Assembly (NCBI GenBank): GCA_028873825.1
Contig: JAPPNM010000163.1
Span: 1 to 43,763 of the forward strand
DNA length: 43,763 bases
Source of the DNA: Gemmatimonadota bacterium
Lineage (GTDB): Bacteria > Gemmatimonadota > Gemmatimonadetes > Longimicrobiales > Gaopeijiaceae
Direction of reading: 5' to 3'
Position 1 is the stretch's first letter. Each line of letters opens with the position of its first letter. Position numbers and translations under genes: made by a program. The notes under the pieces are model-generated. The model was not told the origin of the DNA, searched no databases, and worked only from the letters and a program-made list of their open reading frames with translations. This document shows, piece by piece, positions 1 through 9,413 of the stretch.

Positions 1-55
1 AGCGCGGATGCGTCGCCGTTCGAATGCCGGGGGGATTTTGTCCACGGGCTGCCAG
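1..55 (+). repeat. Interspersed repeat family, copy A (cut by window edge)
   Basis: This stretch reads GCGCGGATGCGTCGCCGTTC, then GAATGCCGG, then GATTTTGTCCACGGGC. It matches copy B (22400-22488, minus) and copy C (41569-41656, plus) almost base for base over the part present. The left part of the element lies outside the window. It sits just beyond the 3' end of exbB and is not part of a credible gene; the ORFs starting in it are shadows. Confidence 0.8.
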
Positions 56-57
56 AC

Positions 58-86
58 GCCCCGCCCTACGCCGGGAGCGGCGGGGC
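58..86 (-). terminator. GC hairpin downstream of exbB
   Basis: Eight-base arms GCCCCGCC and GGCGGGGC are separated by 13 bases, about 35 bases beyond the exbB stop. No T-run follows on the minus strand, so factor-independent termination is uncertain. It may only be an mRNA 3'-end stabiliser. Confidence 0.3.
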
Positions 87-118
87 ATCGCAGGGTCTGT
101 CCGTTACCGCGCGGGGGA

Positions 119-826
119 TCAGTCCCCGGCTTGCCGCCCCGCCTGCGCCGCGAAGAGGGCGTCGATCATATTCTGCGCCGACTCTTCGATATCGATGACC
201 AAGTGGTCGATTCTGGACACGAAGTAGTTGTGCGCAATGCTCACCGGAATCGCGATGGCCAGCCCCGCAGCGGTGGTGTACAGGGCGGTCTTGATCCCGC
301 CCGCCACCGTGGTGGCGTCCACCTCGCCGGCCAGCTCGATCGCCTGGAACGCCGCGATCATGCCGATGACGGTGCCGAGGAATCCCAGCAGCGGCGCCAC
401 GTTCGTGAGGGTGGCGAGCACCACCAGGCCGCGTTCCAGCTTCGACAGCTCGATCAGCCCCTGGTTCTCGATAGCCTTCGTAACGCGATCCGTTCCCTCG
501 TCACGGCGCTCCAGCCCCGCGTAGAGGATGTTGGCGGCCGGCAAGTCGGATTCGCGCGTGAACTCGAGAGCCTCCTTGATCCGCTGCTGGGCCAGGAGCT
601 CGTCGACCTCCTGGAGCATCTTTCTGGTCGCGGCGCCCTTCATGAGGATATCGAAGAACTTCCAGATGATCACCACGAGTCCGACCAGGATACAGATCCC
701 CAACGGCCACTTCATGATCGCGAAGTTGTCCCAGGCCTCCATCATCTGTTGGGTGAAGGTCAGGTCCGGAGCTTCGACCCCAGGAAGCTGGGGCAGTGCG
801 TAGTAGACGTTCGTCAAGCTGGTCAA
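119..826 (-). CDS. exbB: MotA/TolQ/ExbB proton channel family protein
   Basis: The protein has 235 aa. ExbB/TolQ proteins form the inner-membrane proton channel that, with an ExbD/TolR partner, energises TonB or Tol systems. Visible features are a first membrane segment near residues 38-58 (LGICILVGLVVIIW) and a cytoplasmic loop with the helix KMLQEVDELLAQQRIKEAL. The conserved MotA/ExbB core follows, with TNVAPLLGFLGTVIGMI and TALYTTAAGLAIAIPV as the second and third membrane helices. Length is normal. No ExbD follows inside the window, but the gene runs toward the left edge, so a partner could lie just outside. A TTGACA promoter candidate lies about 130 bases upstream, so it probably has its own promoter apart from the lipoate ligase gene. 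ExbB and TolQ cannot be told apart from this sequence. Confidence 0.93.
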   Translation of the reverse strand: MTSLTNVYYALPQLPGVEAPDLTFTQQMMEAWDNFAIMKWPLGICILVGLVVIIWKFFDILMKGAATRKMLQEVDELLAQQRIKEALEFTRESDLPAANILYAGLERRDEGTDRVTKAIENQGLIELSKLERGLVVLATLTNVAPLLGFLGTVIGMIAAFQAIELAGEVDATTVAGGIKTALYTTAAGLAIAIPVSIAHNYFVSRIDHLVIDIEESAQNMIDALFAAQAGRQAGD

Positions 827-930
827 CGGTTCCTCCCGCTTTCGATGCTGAGTGAGTTGCCGGGGTCTTCGCGCCCCCTGGCGCGACCATGGATTCTCGG
901 ACTCTCGGGCCCGTACTGCAAGGGCTGCCC

Positions 931-959
931 AAAATGCGCCCCAAAGGCGGGGCTGTCAA
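931..959 (-). promoter_or_regulatory. Candidate sigma-70 promoter of exbB
   Basis: On the minus strand a perfect TTGACA (954-959) is followed after 17 bases by CATTTT (931-936), a weak -10. The spacer contains the inverted repeat GCCCC-N6-GGGGC, a possible operator. The predicted leader to the exbB ATG is about 100 bases. Confidence 0.35.
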
Positions 960-1029
960 ATCTCGCGGACGCGAGGCTCGAAACGGCAAAGCCGGGCCGT
1001 GCGGCGCGCCCGGCGCCCCCGGGACCGGA

Positions 1030-1881
1030 TCACCGCCGCCACGTCCATTCCCGCGAACCGTACCGCATTTCCAGCTTCGCCGCTAGCTCGAGTTCGCCGC
1101 CCGTCATCGAGCCCCGGTGCCATCGTCCTCCGAAGACGTGCTCGAATCCGGTCGCCACAGCCGTCACGAGACGCTTCCACGGCGGCACCTCGCCCAGTAG
1201 TTCGGCAAGGGTGACCGGGCTCCGCGGCCCGTTCGCCTCGCCCCCGCCGCTCCCGTTCGGACCCCGAAGCCCGCCGCGCAGGTCCGCGAAGATAGCCCGC
1301 TGGTTCGTTGCCAGAAGCAGCGATCCGTGCTGCAGAACCGCGCCGCCGATCCGCGCCTGCGCGCTCCCCACCAGCTTGCGTTCCCCGACGACCACCTCGC
1401 CCTCGGCGGAATGGAGGAAGCACGGCCCCGGCCCGGGGTTGGGCGCGCGCCCCGCGGCCCGCGCTGCGTCGACGCCCAGGAGGCGCAGCCCCGCCACCAG
1501 CGCCTCGTTGATCCTTCGGTACGCGGGCCGCAAACCCCCCGACGCACGCACCGGCAAGACGGCAGAATACGTCATCTCCCGGTCGTGGAGCACGGCGCGC
1601 CCCCCCGTCGGCCGCCGCACAGCTCCGATCGCGGGACGGCGGCGCAGCAGCTCGCGGTAGCCGTCGGCGACGGGTTCGTTGCGCCCGAAGGAGAGCGTGG
1701 CGGGGCGCCAGCGGTAGAAGCGCAGCGTGCCGGCGCCGGGACGCGCCCGCGCGGCGAGCGCGTGGTCCCGCGCCATGTTGACGGCCCCCGGAAGCGGCTC
1801 GTCCACCAGGACGCGCCAGGAGAGAGGGCCGGCGGCGGCGGAACGGACGGGCGCCGGCTCCGCGTCAGGGAGCGAACGCAT
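1030..1881 (-). CDS. Lipoate-protein ligase / octanoyltransferase family (LplA/LipM-like)
   Basis: The protein has 283 aa. The family attaches lipoate or octanoate to the target lysine of GcvH and 2-oxoacid dehydrogenase E2 proteins. The biotin/lipoate ligase fold is recognisable: LRFYRWRPATLSFGRNEPV, the signature RRPTGGRAVLHDREMTYS (substrate-binding RRxTGGGAV-H loop), then GERKLVGSAQARIGGAVLQHGS with the conserved lysine of the K-hG-SAQ motif. The ATG overlaps the stop of the upstream hydrolase gene by 17 bases, so the two are probably co-translated. Its place behind gcvH and gcvP fits a role in lipoylating GcvH. From sequence alone I cannot say whether it uses free lipoate with ATP or transfers octanoyl groups from a carrier protein. 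The first 20 or so residues look non-conserved, and a later start is possible. Confidence 0.85.
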   Translation of the reverse strand: MRSLPDAEPAPVRSAAAGPLSWRVLVDEPLPGAVNMARDHALAARARPGAGTLRFYRWRPATLSFGRNEPVADGYRELLRRRPAIGAVRRPTGGRAVLHDREMTYSAVLPVRASGGLRPAYRRINEALVAGLRLLGVDAARAAGRAPNPGPGPCFLHSAEGEVVVGERKLVGSAQARIGGAVLQHGSLLLATNQRAIFADLRGGLRGPNGSGGGEANGPRSPVTLAELLGEVPPWKRLVTAVATGFEHVFGGRWHRGSMTGGELELAAKLEMRYGSREWTWRR

Positions 1882-2551
1882 CCCCCGGGCCCATCACCTG
1901 GACGCGCGCGCGATCGCCCACGAGGTCGCGGAAGCGCTCGGGATCCTGGGCGATCAGGGGCCAGGTGTCGTAGTGCACCGGGATCACGACCTCCGGCTCG
2001 ACGAGCCCGACCGCGGCGGCGGCGTCCTCCGGGCCCATCGTGAAGTTGTCCCCGATGGGCAGGATAGCCACGTCCACCTTGCCGCGCAGCAGCTGCAGGT
2101 CGAGGGTGAGCGCCGTGTCTCCGGCGTGGTAGATCCGCCTTCCGTCCAGGTGCAGCAGGAAGCCGCCCGGCGTGGTGGTGAAACGCCCCGTCTCGTCGCC
2201 GTGGACCTGCCCGCCGTGGATCGCCGGAGTCATCTTCGCCCGCCCGAAGGGGAAGTCGAAGGCGCCCCCGATGTGCATCGGGTGGGTGTTCGCGATCCCC
2301 TGGGTCTCGGCGAAGGAGACGATCTCGAAGGTGGAGACCAGGGTGGCGCCGGTTTCGCGGGCCAGCGGGATCGCGTCGGCGAAGTGGTCGAAGTGGCCGT
2401 GCGTGCAGAGGACGTAGTCCACCGGGCCCGCCTCGGCGCGTTTGATGTCGGAGACGGGGCTGTCGTCGAAGAAGGGGTCGATCACGAGCCGCGTGCCGTC
2501 CTCGGTCTCGACGGTGAATGCGGACTGGCCGTGGAATGTCAGTTTGGGCAA
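1865..2551 (-). CDS. UPF0173-type metal-dependent hydrolase (metallo-beta-lactamase fold, UlaG-like)
   Basis: The protein has 228 aa, the usual length of UPF0173 hydrolases. The metal-binding signature THGHFDHFAD (HxHxDH) follows the first strand block. The later ligands appear in MTPAIHGGQ, IYHAGDTALT and IPVHYDTWP. The start is a TTG: the minus strand reads GGAGGAG six bases before TTGCCCAAA, so the Shine-Dalgarno decides it, and the track's M is really TTG. The natural substrate of this family is generally unknown. It is the third gene of the gcvH-gcvP-hydrolase-lipoate ligase cluster and overlaps the ligase gene. That suggests co-expression but does not prove a role in glycine metabolism. 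Confidence 0.88.
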   Translation of the reverse strand: MPKLTFHGQSAFTVETEDGTRLVIDPFFDDSPVSDIKRAEAGPVDYVLCTHGHFDHFADAIPLARETGATLVSTFEIVSFAETQGIANTHPMHIGGAFDFPFGRAKMTPAIHGGQVHGDETGRFTTTPGGFLLHLDGRRIYHAGDTALTLDLQLLRGKVDVAILPIGDNFTMGPEDAAAAVGLVEPEVVIPVHYDTWPLIAQDPERFRDLVGDRARVQVMGPGDAFAP

Positions 2552-2578
2552 AGTTCTCCTCCGTTTGTTTCTCGAGTG

Positions 2579-2660
2579 TGGTCGGGTACGGGCGGCTGTC
2601 GCGGGCGGGTATGGAAGGCTGTCGTGGTCGGGTATGGGCGGCTGTCGCGGGCGGGGGCCG
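2579..2660. repeat. 23-bp tandem repeat, about 3.6 copies
   Basis: Units start at 2579, 2602, 2625 and 2648 (the last is partial). The unit is TGGTCGGGTAYGGGCGGCTG + TCG, alternating with a CGGGCGGGTATGG variant, so units 1 and 3 are nearly identical (46-bp higher-order repeat). It fills most of the gap between the gcvP stop and the hydrolase start. It resembles other short direct repeats at gene boundaries in this window. Confidence 0.9.
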
Positions 2661-2672
2661 CCCGAAAGGGAC

Positions 2673-5558
<2,886 letters not shown>

Positions 5559-5578
5559 GGGGCCTTGTCCGCGGACCG

Positions 5579-5965
5579 CTAGCCGATATGCGCTCCGTAG
5601 CCGTCCGCGTCCAGCAGCTCCTCCACTTGGCCCGGATCGTCCACCCGCAGCATGACCATCCACCCTTCCCCGTACGGGTCGCTGTTGACCAGGGCCGGGT
5701 CGTCGTCGAGCGCCTCGTTGACGGCGACGACTTCGCCGTCCAAGGGGCAGTAGAGGTCGCTTACGGCCTTGACGGCCTCGATGGTGCCGAAGGTCTCCAT
5801 CGGAGCGAAGGCGTCCCCCGGTTCGGGCAGTTCCACGTAAACCACGTCGCCCAGCTCGCCTTGGGCGTAGTCGGTGATCCCGACGTAAAAGACGTCCGCG
5901 TCGCCGGACTGTCTCAGATACTCGTGTTCGGTGGTATATCTCAGTCCTTCGGGGATTTCGGACAT
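5579..5965 (-). CDS. gcvH: Glycine cleavage system H protein
   Basis: The protein has 128 aa, the usual length. It is the lipoylated carrier that shuttles the aminomethyl intermediate between the P, T and L proteins. The start is the ATG of [18 protein letters not shown]. The lipoyl domain includes [19 protein letters not shown] and the modification motif EAVKAVSD, with lysine about residue 66, followed by the usual [12 protein letters not shown] segment. The track ORF extends far upstream only because no stop interrupts the leader. It is the first gene of the cluster gcvH-gcvP-hydrolase-lipoate ligase. A minus-strand terminator hairpin sits 57 bases before its ATG, so transcription entering from upstream could be attenuated. 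Confidence 0.97.
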   Translation of the reverse strand: MSEIPEGLRYTTEHEYLRQSGDADVFYVGITDYAQGELGDVVYVELPEPGDAFAPMETFGTIEAVKAVSDLYCPLDGEVVAVNEALDDDPALVNSDPYGEGWMVMLRVDDPGQVEELLDADGYGAHIG

Positions 5966-6363
5966 CGCCGCCTCCGTTGGGGTTCGGTCGGAGCCGCCGG
6001 CCTTCGGGCCCGGAGCGACAGAAAAAAAGCCGCCGAACGGCGGGGCGTCAAGCGGGCGGCCGAACCCGGCTACCACCCGGACAGCGCGATTCGATCGTGC
6101 CGGTGCGCCGTGACGCTCCGTTCGGGCCGGCGATCCGCCCGTACTTGCGAAACCCGCTAACCCGTCGCATTGTGTATATGAGGGATGCCCTGACTGACGG
6201 AGCCGCCGGACCGATCCGGTTGCCGGAGCACCCCGGCCAAGGTGGCGCACCGTTCGACCGGCGGCTCGGAATGGCAGATGCCCGTACAATACGGTGGATC
6301 TGGTTGCCTGGGTGGGCCAGGCACGATGCGCCACACGCAACTCCCAACGAGAGGAGAACGCCG
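5966..6363. other. Divergent intergenic region between gcvH and a lipoprotein gene
   Basis: This 398-bp region has no credible gene. It holds the leader of gcvH (minus), including a factor-independent terminator at 6022-6043, and the upstream region of the lipoprotein gene (plus). AT-rich patches at 6165-6182 (ATTGTGTATATGAG) and 6283-6292 (CGTACAATAC) could carry -10 elements, but I see no good -35 at proper spacing. I looked for a glycine riboswitch and for a tRNA and recognised neither. Confidence 0.6.
6022..6043 (-). terminator. Factor-independent terminator in the gcvH leader (possible attenuator)
   Basis: On the minus strand CCGCCG-TT-CGGCGG is followed by C and seven T residues. This is the only classic stem plus T-run I found in the window. 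It lies 57 bases upstream of the gcvH ATG and points toward gcvH, the position expected of an attenuator or riboswitch expression platform. It could instead end a small upstream transcript. Confidence 0.7.
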
Positions 6364-7443
6364 ATGAACACACTTTCGTCTACCCGGTTTCCCATGGCGC
6401 GGTTCCCCGCCATGCCGCGCCGGTCGCCGCTGCTGCCGGTGGTCGCCTTGCTTGCCGCGTGCGGCGACGACGCGCCGCCCGTCGTGTGTCCGGGGACCTC
6501 GATACCCCAGGTGGGATTGCGCGTGAACGAGACAAGGAGCCTGCGGCCCTGCTTCGACGACCCCGAGGGCGAGTCGCTGAGAATCACCGCCAAGGCGTCG
6601 GACCCCGAGGTCGTGTCCACGCTCGTGTGGCACTTGGGGGCCTGGGATCTGGACCCGACGGTCCAGGTCAAGGGGTTGTCTCCCGGGACCTCCACCGTAA
6701 CGATCACGGCCGAGGATCCGGGCGGCCAAACCGCCTCCATCGACGTCGCCTTGGAGGTCTTCGAGCTAGTCGTGGTCTGGCGTGCGGACTTCGACGGAAG
6801 TGACGACAACTTCGAGGGTGTCACTATCGAAGACGGCAAGGCGGTGATCTCTCCCTTTAGACCGCCGAGGAAGTCGGGGTTCACTGCGGACGAATGGGAA
6901 TTGACGGCGTCGTTGGGCGAAGCTAAGGAAAACGACAATGAGACCGCGCCCGGATTTTTGTCGTATTACGGCGGGACGAACCCCGTCTATCTGGGCATGC
7001 TGTTCGGATATGAGTCCTTTAGCTCGGAGTGGTTCGGCGCCGGAGACGACCGCAACTTTACCATGGTCTACTACAACGATACCGACTGGTGGACCACCGA
7101 CGACGATCTTTGGGGGTACTCGGACGCTTGTGAATACGCTCCCGGGGAGTTGATGGACGTGGCTTTCGCCAACCTCTTCGGCGATCTTACGGCAACGTGC
7201 GGCACTACCGTGGTGTTGAGAGTGAACAGGGCGGCCAAGGGGTGGCCGCACATCACCACGATGGACAACACGTATCTGTGGGCGCAGGGCAATTCGGACC
7301 AGTATGTGGAGTTCGATTGGGTCCAGTTGAGCGTCCTCGCGCCCGAGGACGAGCAAAGCGTTGGGGTGGCTTGGGACGAGGGCCCGCCCGAAGTGCCCGA
7401 TGATGTCCTCACTTTCAAGCGCGGCGTCGACATTCCGAGGTAG
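6364..7443 (+). CDS. Secreted lipoprotein with an N-terminal Ig/cadherin-like domain, function unknown
   Basis: The protein has 359 aa. The start is the ATG at 6364, preceded by GAGAGGAGAACG. An N-terminal signal ends in the lipobox LLAAC, so a membrane-anchored lipoprotein is predicted. Residues about 50-135 (NETRSLRPCFDDPEGESL, then GTSTVTITAEDPGGQTASI) look like the pre-domain found in cadherin-like or Ig-like extracellular proteins. Residues 136-345 are rich in Trp, Tyr and Asp (YYNDTDWWTTDDD) and may form a beta-sandwich; I do not recognise the family. Base use in this second half is visibly less GC-rich than in its neighbours, a possible sign of transfer. It is transcribed away from gcvH. 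Confidence 0.75.
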   Translation: MNTLSSTRFPMARFPAMPRRSPLLPVVALLAACGDDAPPVVCPGTSIPQVGLRVNETRSLRPCFDDPEGESLRITAKASDPEVVSTLVWHLGAWDLDPTVQVKGLSPGTSTVTITAEDPGGQTASIDVALEVFELVVVWRADFDGSDDNFEGVTIEDGKAVISPFRPPRKSGFTADEWELTASLGEAKENDNETAPGFLSYYGGTNPVYLGMLFGYESFSSEWFGAGDDRNFTMVYYNDTDWWTTDDDLWGYSDACEYAPGELMDVAFANLFGDLTATCGTTVVLRVNRAAKGWPHITTMDNTYLWAQGNSDQYVEFDWVQLSVLAPEDEQSVGVAWDEGPPEVPDDVLTFKRGVDIPR

Positions 7444-8006
7444 AGAGTCGAACCTGCGGGGGGGATCGTGATCGCTACGAACCGCCCCACATGACGGTGC
7501 GGAGCGCCGGTTCGACAACGGCGTGACCTGGGAGCCCGGGTGGAGCGGGAGAAACGCTCCGCCCGGGCTGCCGGGCATGGCGCGTGTCAGGGCGCCGGAC
7601 GGTTCCCCCACGGCCACGGAGCAGGTTGCCACGACCGCCAACTGGAAGCGTGAGGCAGCGCTACCGCCGCCGACCGGCTCGACTTCACCCCCTGCTGCAA
7701 TGCGCGAGCTTCGGTTCACCACCGGGCCGGGACTCCAGCCCCGGCTTTCCGGGCCGCCGGTCTCGGCCGGCCCTCCGCGGACGGAAGCGGCGCTCACTTC
7801 CCGTCGAAGACCGACTTGCCGCTCGTCCTCGTTTCTCATCGGACAACGCTCCGTCGTGCGGAACCGGCCGCCCGGGGCCGGCCCGCAGCCGGGCGTTCCC
7901 GCTCCCGGCGCTTGTGCGGGTTCATTCGCGGAATGCTACATTATCATCCGGTTCGGATGTCGGCTCCGTCATCAGAGACCGAGGAGGCCACTCTCACGGA
8001 GAGAGC
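7444..8006. other. Intergenic region of 563 bp
   Basis: I found no credible gene on either strand; ORFs here have no conserved pattern. The region holds a very strong hairpin at 7533-7569 and several other GC-rich inverted repeats (for example near 7725-7770). Just before the acyl-CoA dehydrogenase gene lies an AT-rich patch (GCTACATTATCATCC, 7935-7949) that could be a -10 region, with TTGTGC at 7912-7917 as a weak -35 at 19-base spacing. Confidence 0.5.
7533..7569 (+). terminator. Strong 15-bp hairpin downstream of the lipoprotein gene
   Basis: AGCCCGGGTGGAGCG and CGCTCCGCCCGGGCT pair over 15 positions with one G-T wobble, around a 7-base GGAGAAA loop. No T-run follows, so intrinsic termination is not assured. 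It is 90 bases beyond the lipoprotein stop. Confidence 0.4.
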
Positions 8007-9170
8007 ATGAGCACGCTGACCCATTCTCCCGCACTGACGGCACTGGGCGACGACGAGGCCGGGTTCCGCGAAGCGGTCCGCGAGTTCGCCGAATCGGAGG
8101 TGGCTCCCAGGGTCCCCCGCATGGACGCGGCGCAGCAGCTCGATTCCGACCTCATCTCGCTGCTGTTCGAGCTCGGCTTCATGGGGATCGAAATCCCGGA
8201 GAACTACGGCGGTATCGGAAGCTCCTTCTTCACAGCGGCGCTCGTGGTCGAGGAGCTTTCCCGCGTGGACCCTTCGGTCGCCGTGCTGGTGGACGTCCAG
8301 AACACCCTGGTCAACAACGCGCTGCTCAAGTGGGGCACGGAGGAGCAGCTGAGCCGGCACCTTCCCCCCCTGGCTTCGGGCACCGTCGGCGCCTACGCGC
8401 TGTCGGAGGCCGGGAGCGGCTCCGACGCCTTCGCCCTCGCAACGAGGGCCGTCCGGGACGGGAGCGGCTGGGTCCTGAACGGCCGCAAGTTGTGGATCAC
8501 CAACGGAGCCGAGGCCGGGCTGTACATCGTCTTCGCCAACGCCCGCCCGGAACTGAGGCACAAGGGCATCACCGCGTTCCTCGTCGAGAGGGACGCGCCC
8601 GGGTTCGCCGTGGGAAAAAAGGAGGACAAGCTCGGGATCCGCGCCTCGTCCACCACCGAGCTGGTGCTCGACGACGTGCGCGTGCCCGCCGGGAGCGTCC
8701 TGGGAGAGCTGGGGCGCGGCTACAAGGTGGCCATCGAGACCCTGAACGAGGGACGGATAGGCATCGGGGCCCAGATGCTGGGGCTGGCCCAGGGGGCGCT
8801 CGACCACACCCTCGGGTACGTGCGGGAGCGGGAGCAGTTCGGCCGCCCGGTCGCGGAGTTCCAGGCCGTCCAGTTCCAGCTCGCGCAGATGGCCACCGAA
8901 ATCGAGGCGGCCCGCCTGATGGTGTACAACGCGGCCCGTCTCAAGGACCAGGGAGGCCGCTTCCTGCGCGAGGCGGCGATGGCCAAGCTCTTCGCCTCCC
9001 GCGTGGCCCAGAGGGTGTCGTCGCTCTGCATCGACCTGTACGGGGGCTACGGATTCACGCGCGAGTACCCCGTCGAAAAGCTCTACCGCGACGCGAAGAT
9101 CGGCACGATCTACGAGGGAACCGACAACATGCAGCTCCAGACCATCGCCAAGGACCTGCTCCGTGGATAG
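8007..9170 (+). CDS. Acyl-CoA dehydrogenase
   Basis: The protein has 387 aa, the usual length. It is an FAD enzyme that oxidises acyl-CoA to trans-2-enoyl-CoA and passes electrons to ETF. The start is the ATG at 8007 after GGAGAGAGC, giving MSTLTHSPALTALGDDEAGF; the track ORF adds upstream sequence without conservation. Signatures are GIEIPENYGGIGSS, the FAD-contacting AYALSEAGSGSDAFA and WITNGAEAG blocks, and KLGIRASSTTELVLDDVRVP. The C-terminal helical domain follows with GREQFGRPVAEFQ-type sequence (REREQFGRPVAEFQAVQF). The catalytic-glutamate region is present as GTIYEGTDNMQLQTIA. Substrate chain length cannot be read from this. It appears to lead the operon with tatA, the MFS transporter and trmJ. 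Confidence 0.95.
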   Translation: MSTLTHSPALTALGDDEAGFREAVREFAESEVAPRVPRMDAAQQLDSDLISLLFELGFMGIEIPENYGGIGSSFFTAALVVEELSRVDPSVAVLVDVQNTLVNNALLKWGTEEQLSRHLPPLASGTVGAYALSEAGSGSDAFALATRAVRDGSGWVLNGRKLWITNGAEAGLYIVFANARPELRHKGITAFLVERDAPGFAVGKKEDKLGIRASSTTELVLDDVRVPAGSVLGELGRGYKVAIETLNEGRIGIGAQMLGLAQGALDHTLGYVREREQFGRPVAEFQAVQFQLAQMATEIEAARLMVYNAARLKDQGGRFLREAAMAKLFASRVAQRVSSLCIDLYGGYGFTREYPVEKLYRDAKIGTIYEGTDNMQLQTIAKDLLRG

Positions 9171-9206
9171 CCGCGCCGCCGCCGGGCGGTTCCGGGAGGG
9201 CGCACC

Positions 9207-9386
9207 GTGCCCTCGGTAGGAGTCCGGGAAATCCTCTTGGTCCTGGTCGTGTGCGCGTTGATCTTCGGCGCGAAGCGTCTTCCCGGCATCGCCCGGGGGC
9301 TGGGCGCCGGCATTCGAAACTTCAAGGGGTCCATCGGCGCCCCGGGCGAGGACGACTCCGGACCCGGTGACGACCGGCGGCGCTAG
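9207..9386 (+). CDS. tatA: Sec-independent protein translocase subunit TatA (missed by the ORF track)
   Basis: This 59-aa gene starts at a GTG preceded by GGGAGGG, so it escaped the track by length. The translation has the TatA/E layout: a short periplasmic end, one membrane helix (REILLVLVVCALIFGAKRLP) carrying the invariant FG hinge and the LP motif, then an amphipathic helix (GIARGLGAGIRNFKGSI) and a short acidic, polar tail. TatA forms the pore of the twin-arginine pathway. Several proteins in this window have predicted Tat signals (PhoX-like, epimerase, Gfo/Idh/MocA), so a Tat system is expected. No tatB or tatC lies beside it. It is 36 bases after the acyl-CoA dehydrogenase stop and 27 before the MFS gene. 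Confidence 0.9.
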   Translation: MPSVGVREILLVLVVCALIFGAKRLPGIARGLGAGIRNFKGSIGAPGEDDSGPGDDRRR

Positions 9387-9413
9387 CGGCCCTTCCGCCG
9401 CGCGACGCTCCCG

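Noticed and set aside
8-1660. 550-aa plus-strand ORF
   Set aside because: It runs antisense through exbB and most of the lipoate ligase gene, has no conserved pattern and exists because GC-rich DNA lacks stops.
2579-2660. CRISPR array
   Set aside because: The repeat units are contiguous 23-mers without unique spacers and no cas genes are present; it is a plain tandem repeat.
6060-6185. tRNA or glycine riboswitch upstream of gcvH
   Set aside because: I tried to fold a cloverleaf and to match glycine aptamer core motifs; neither fits. Only the terminator is firm.
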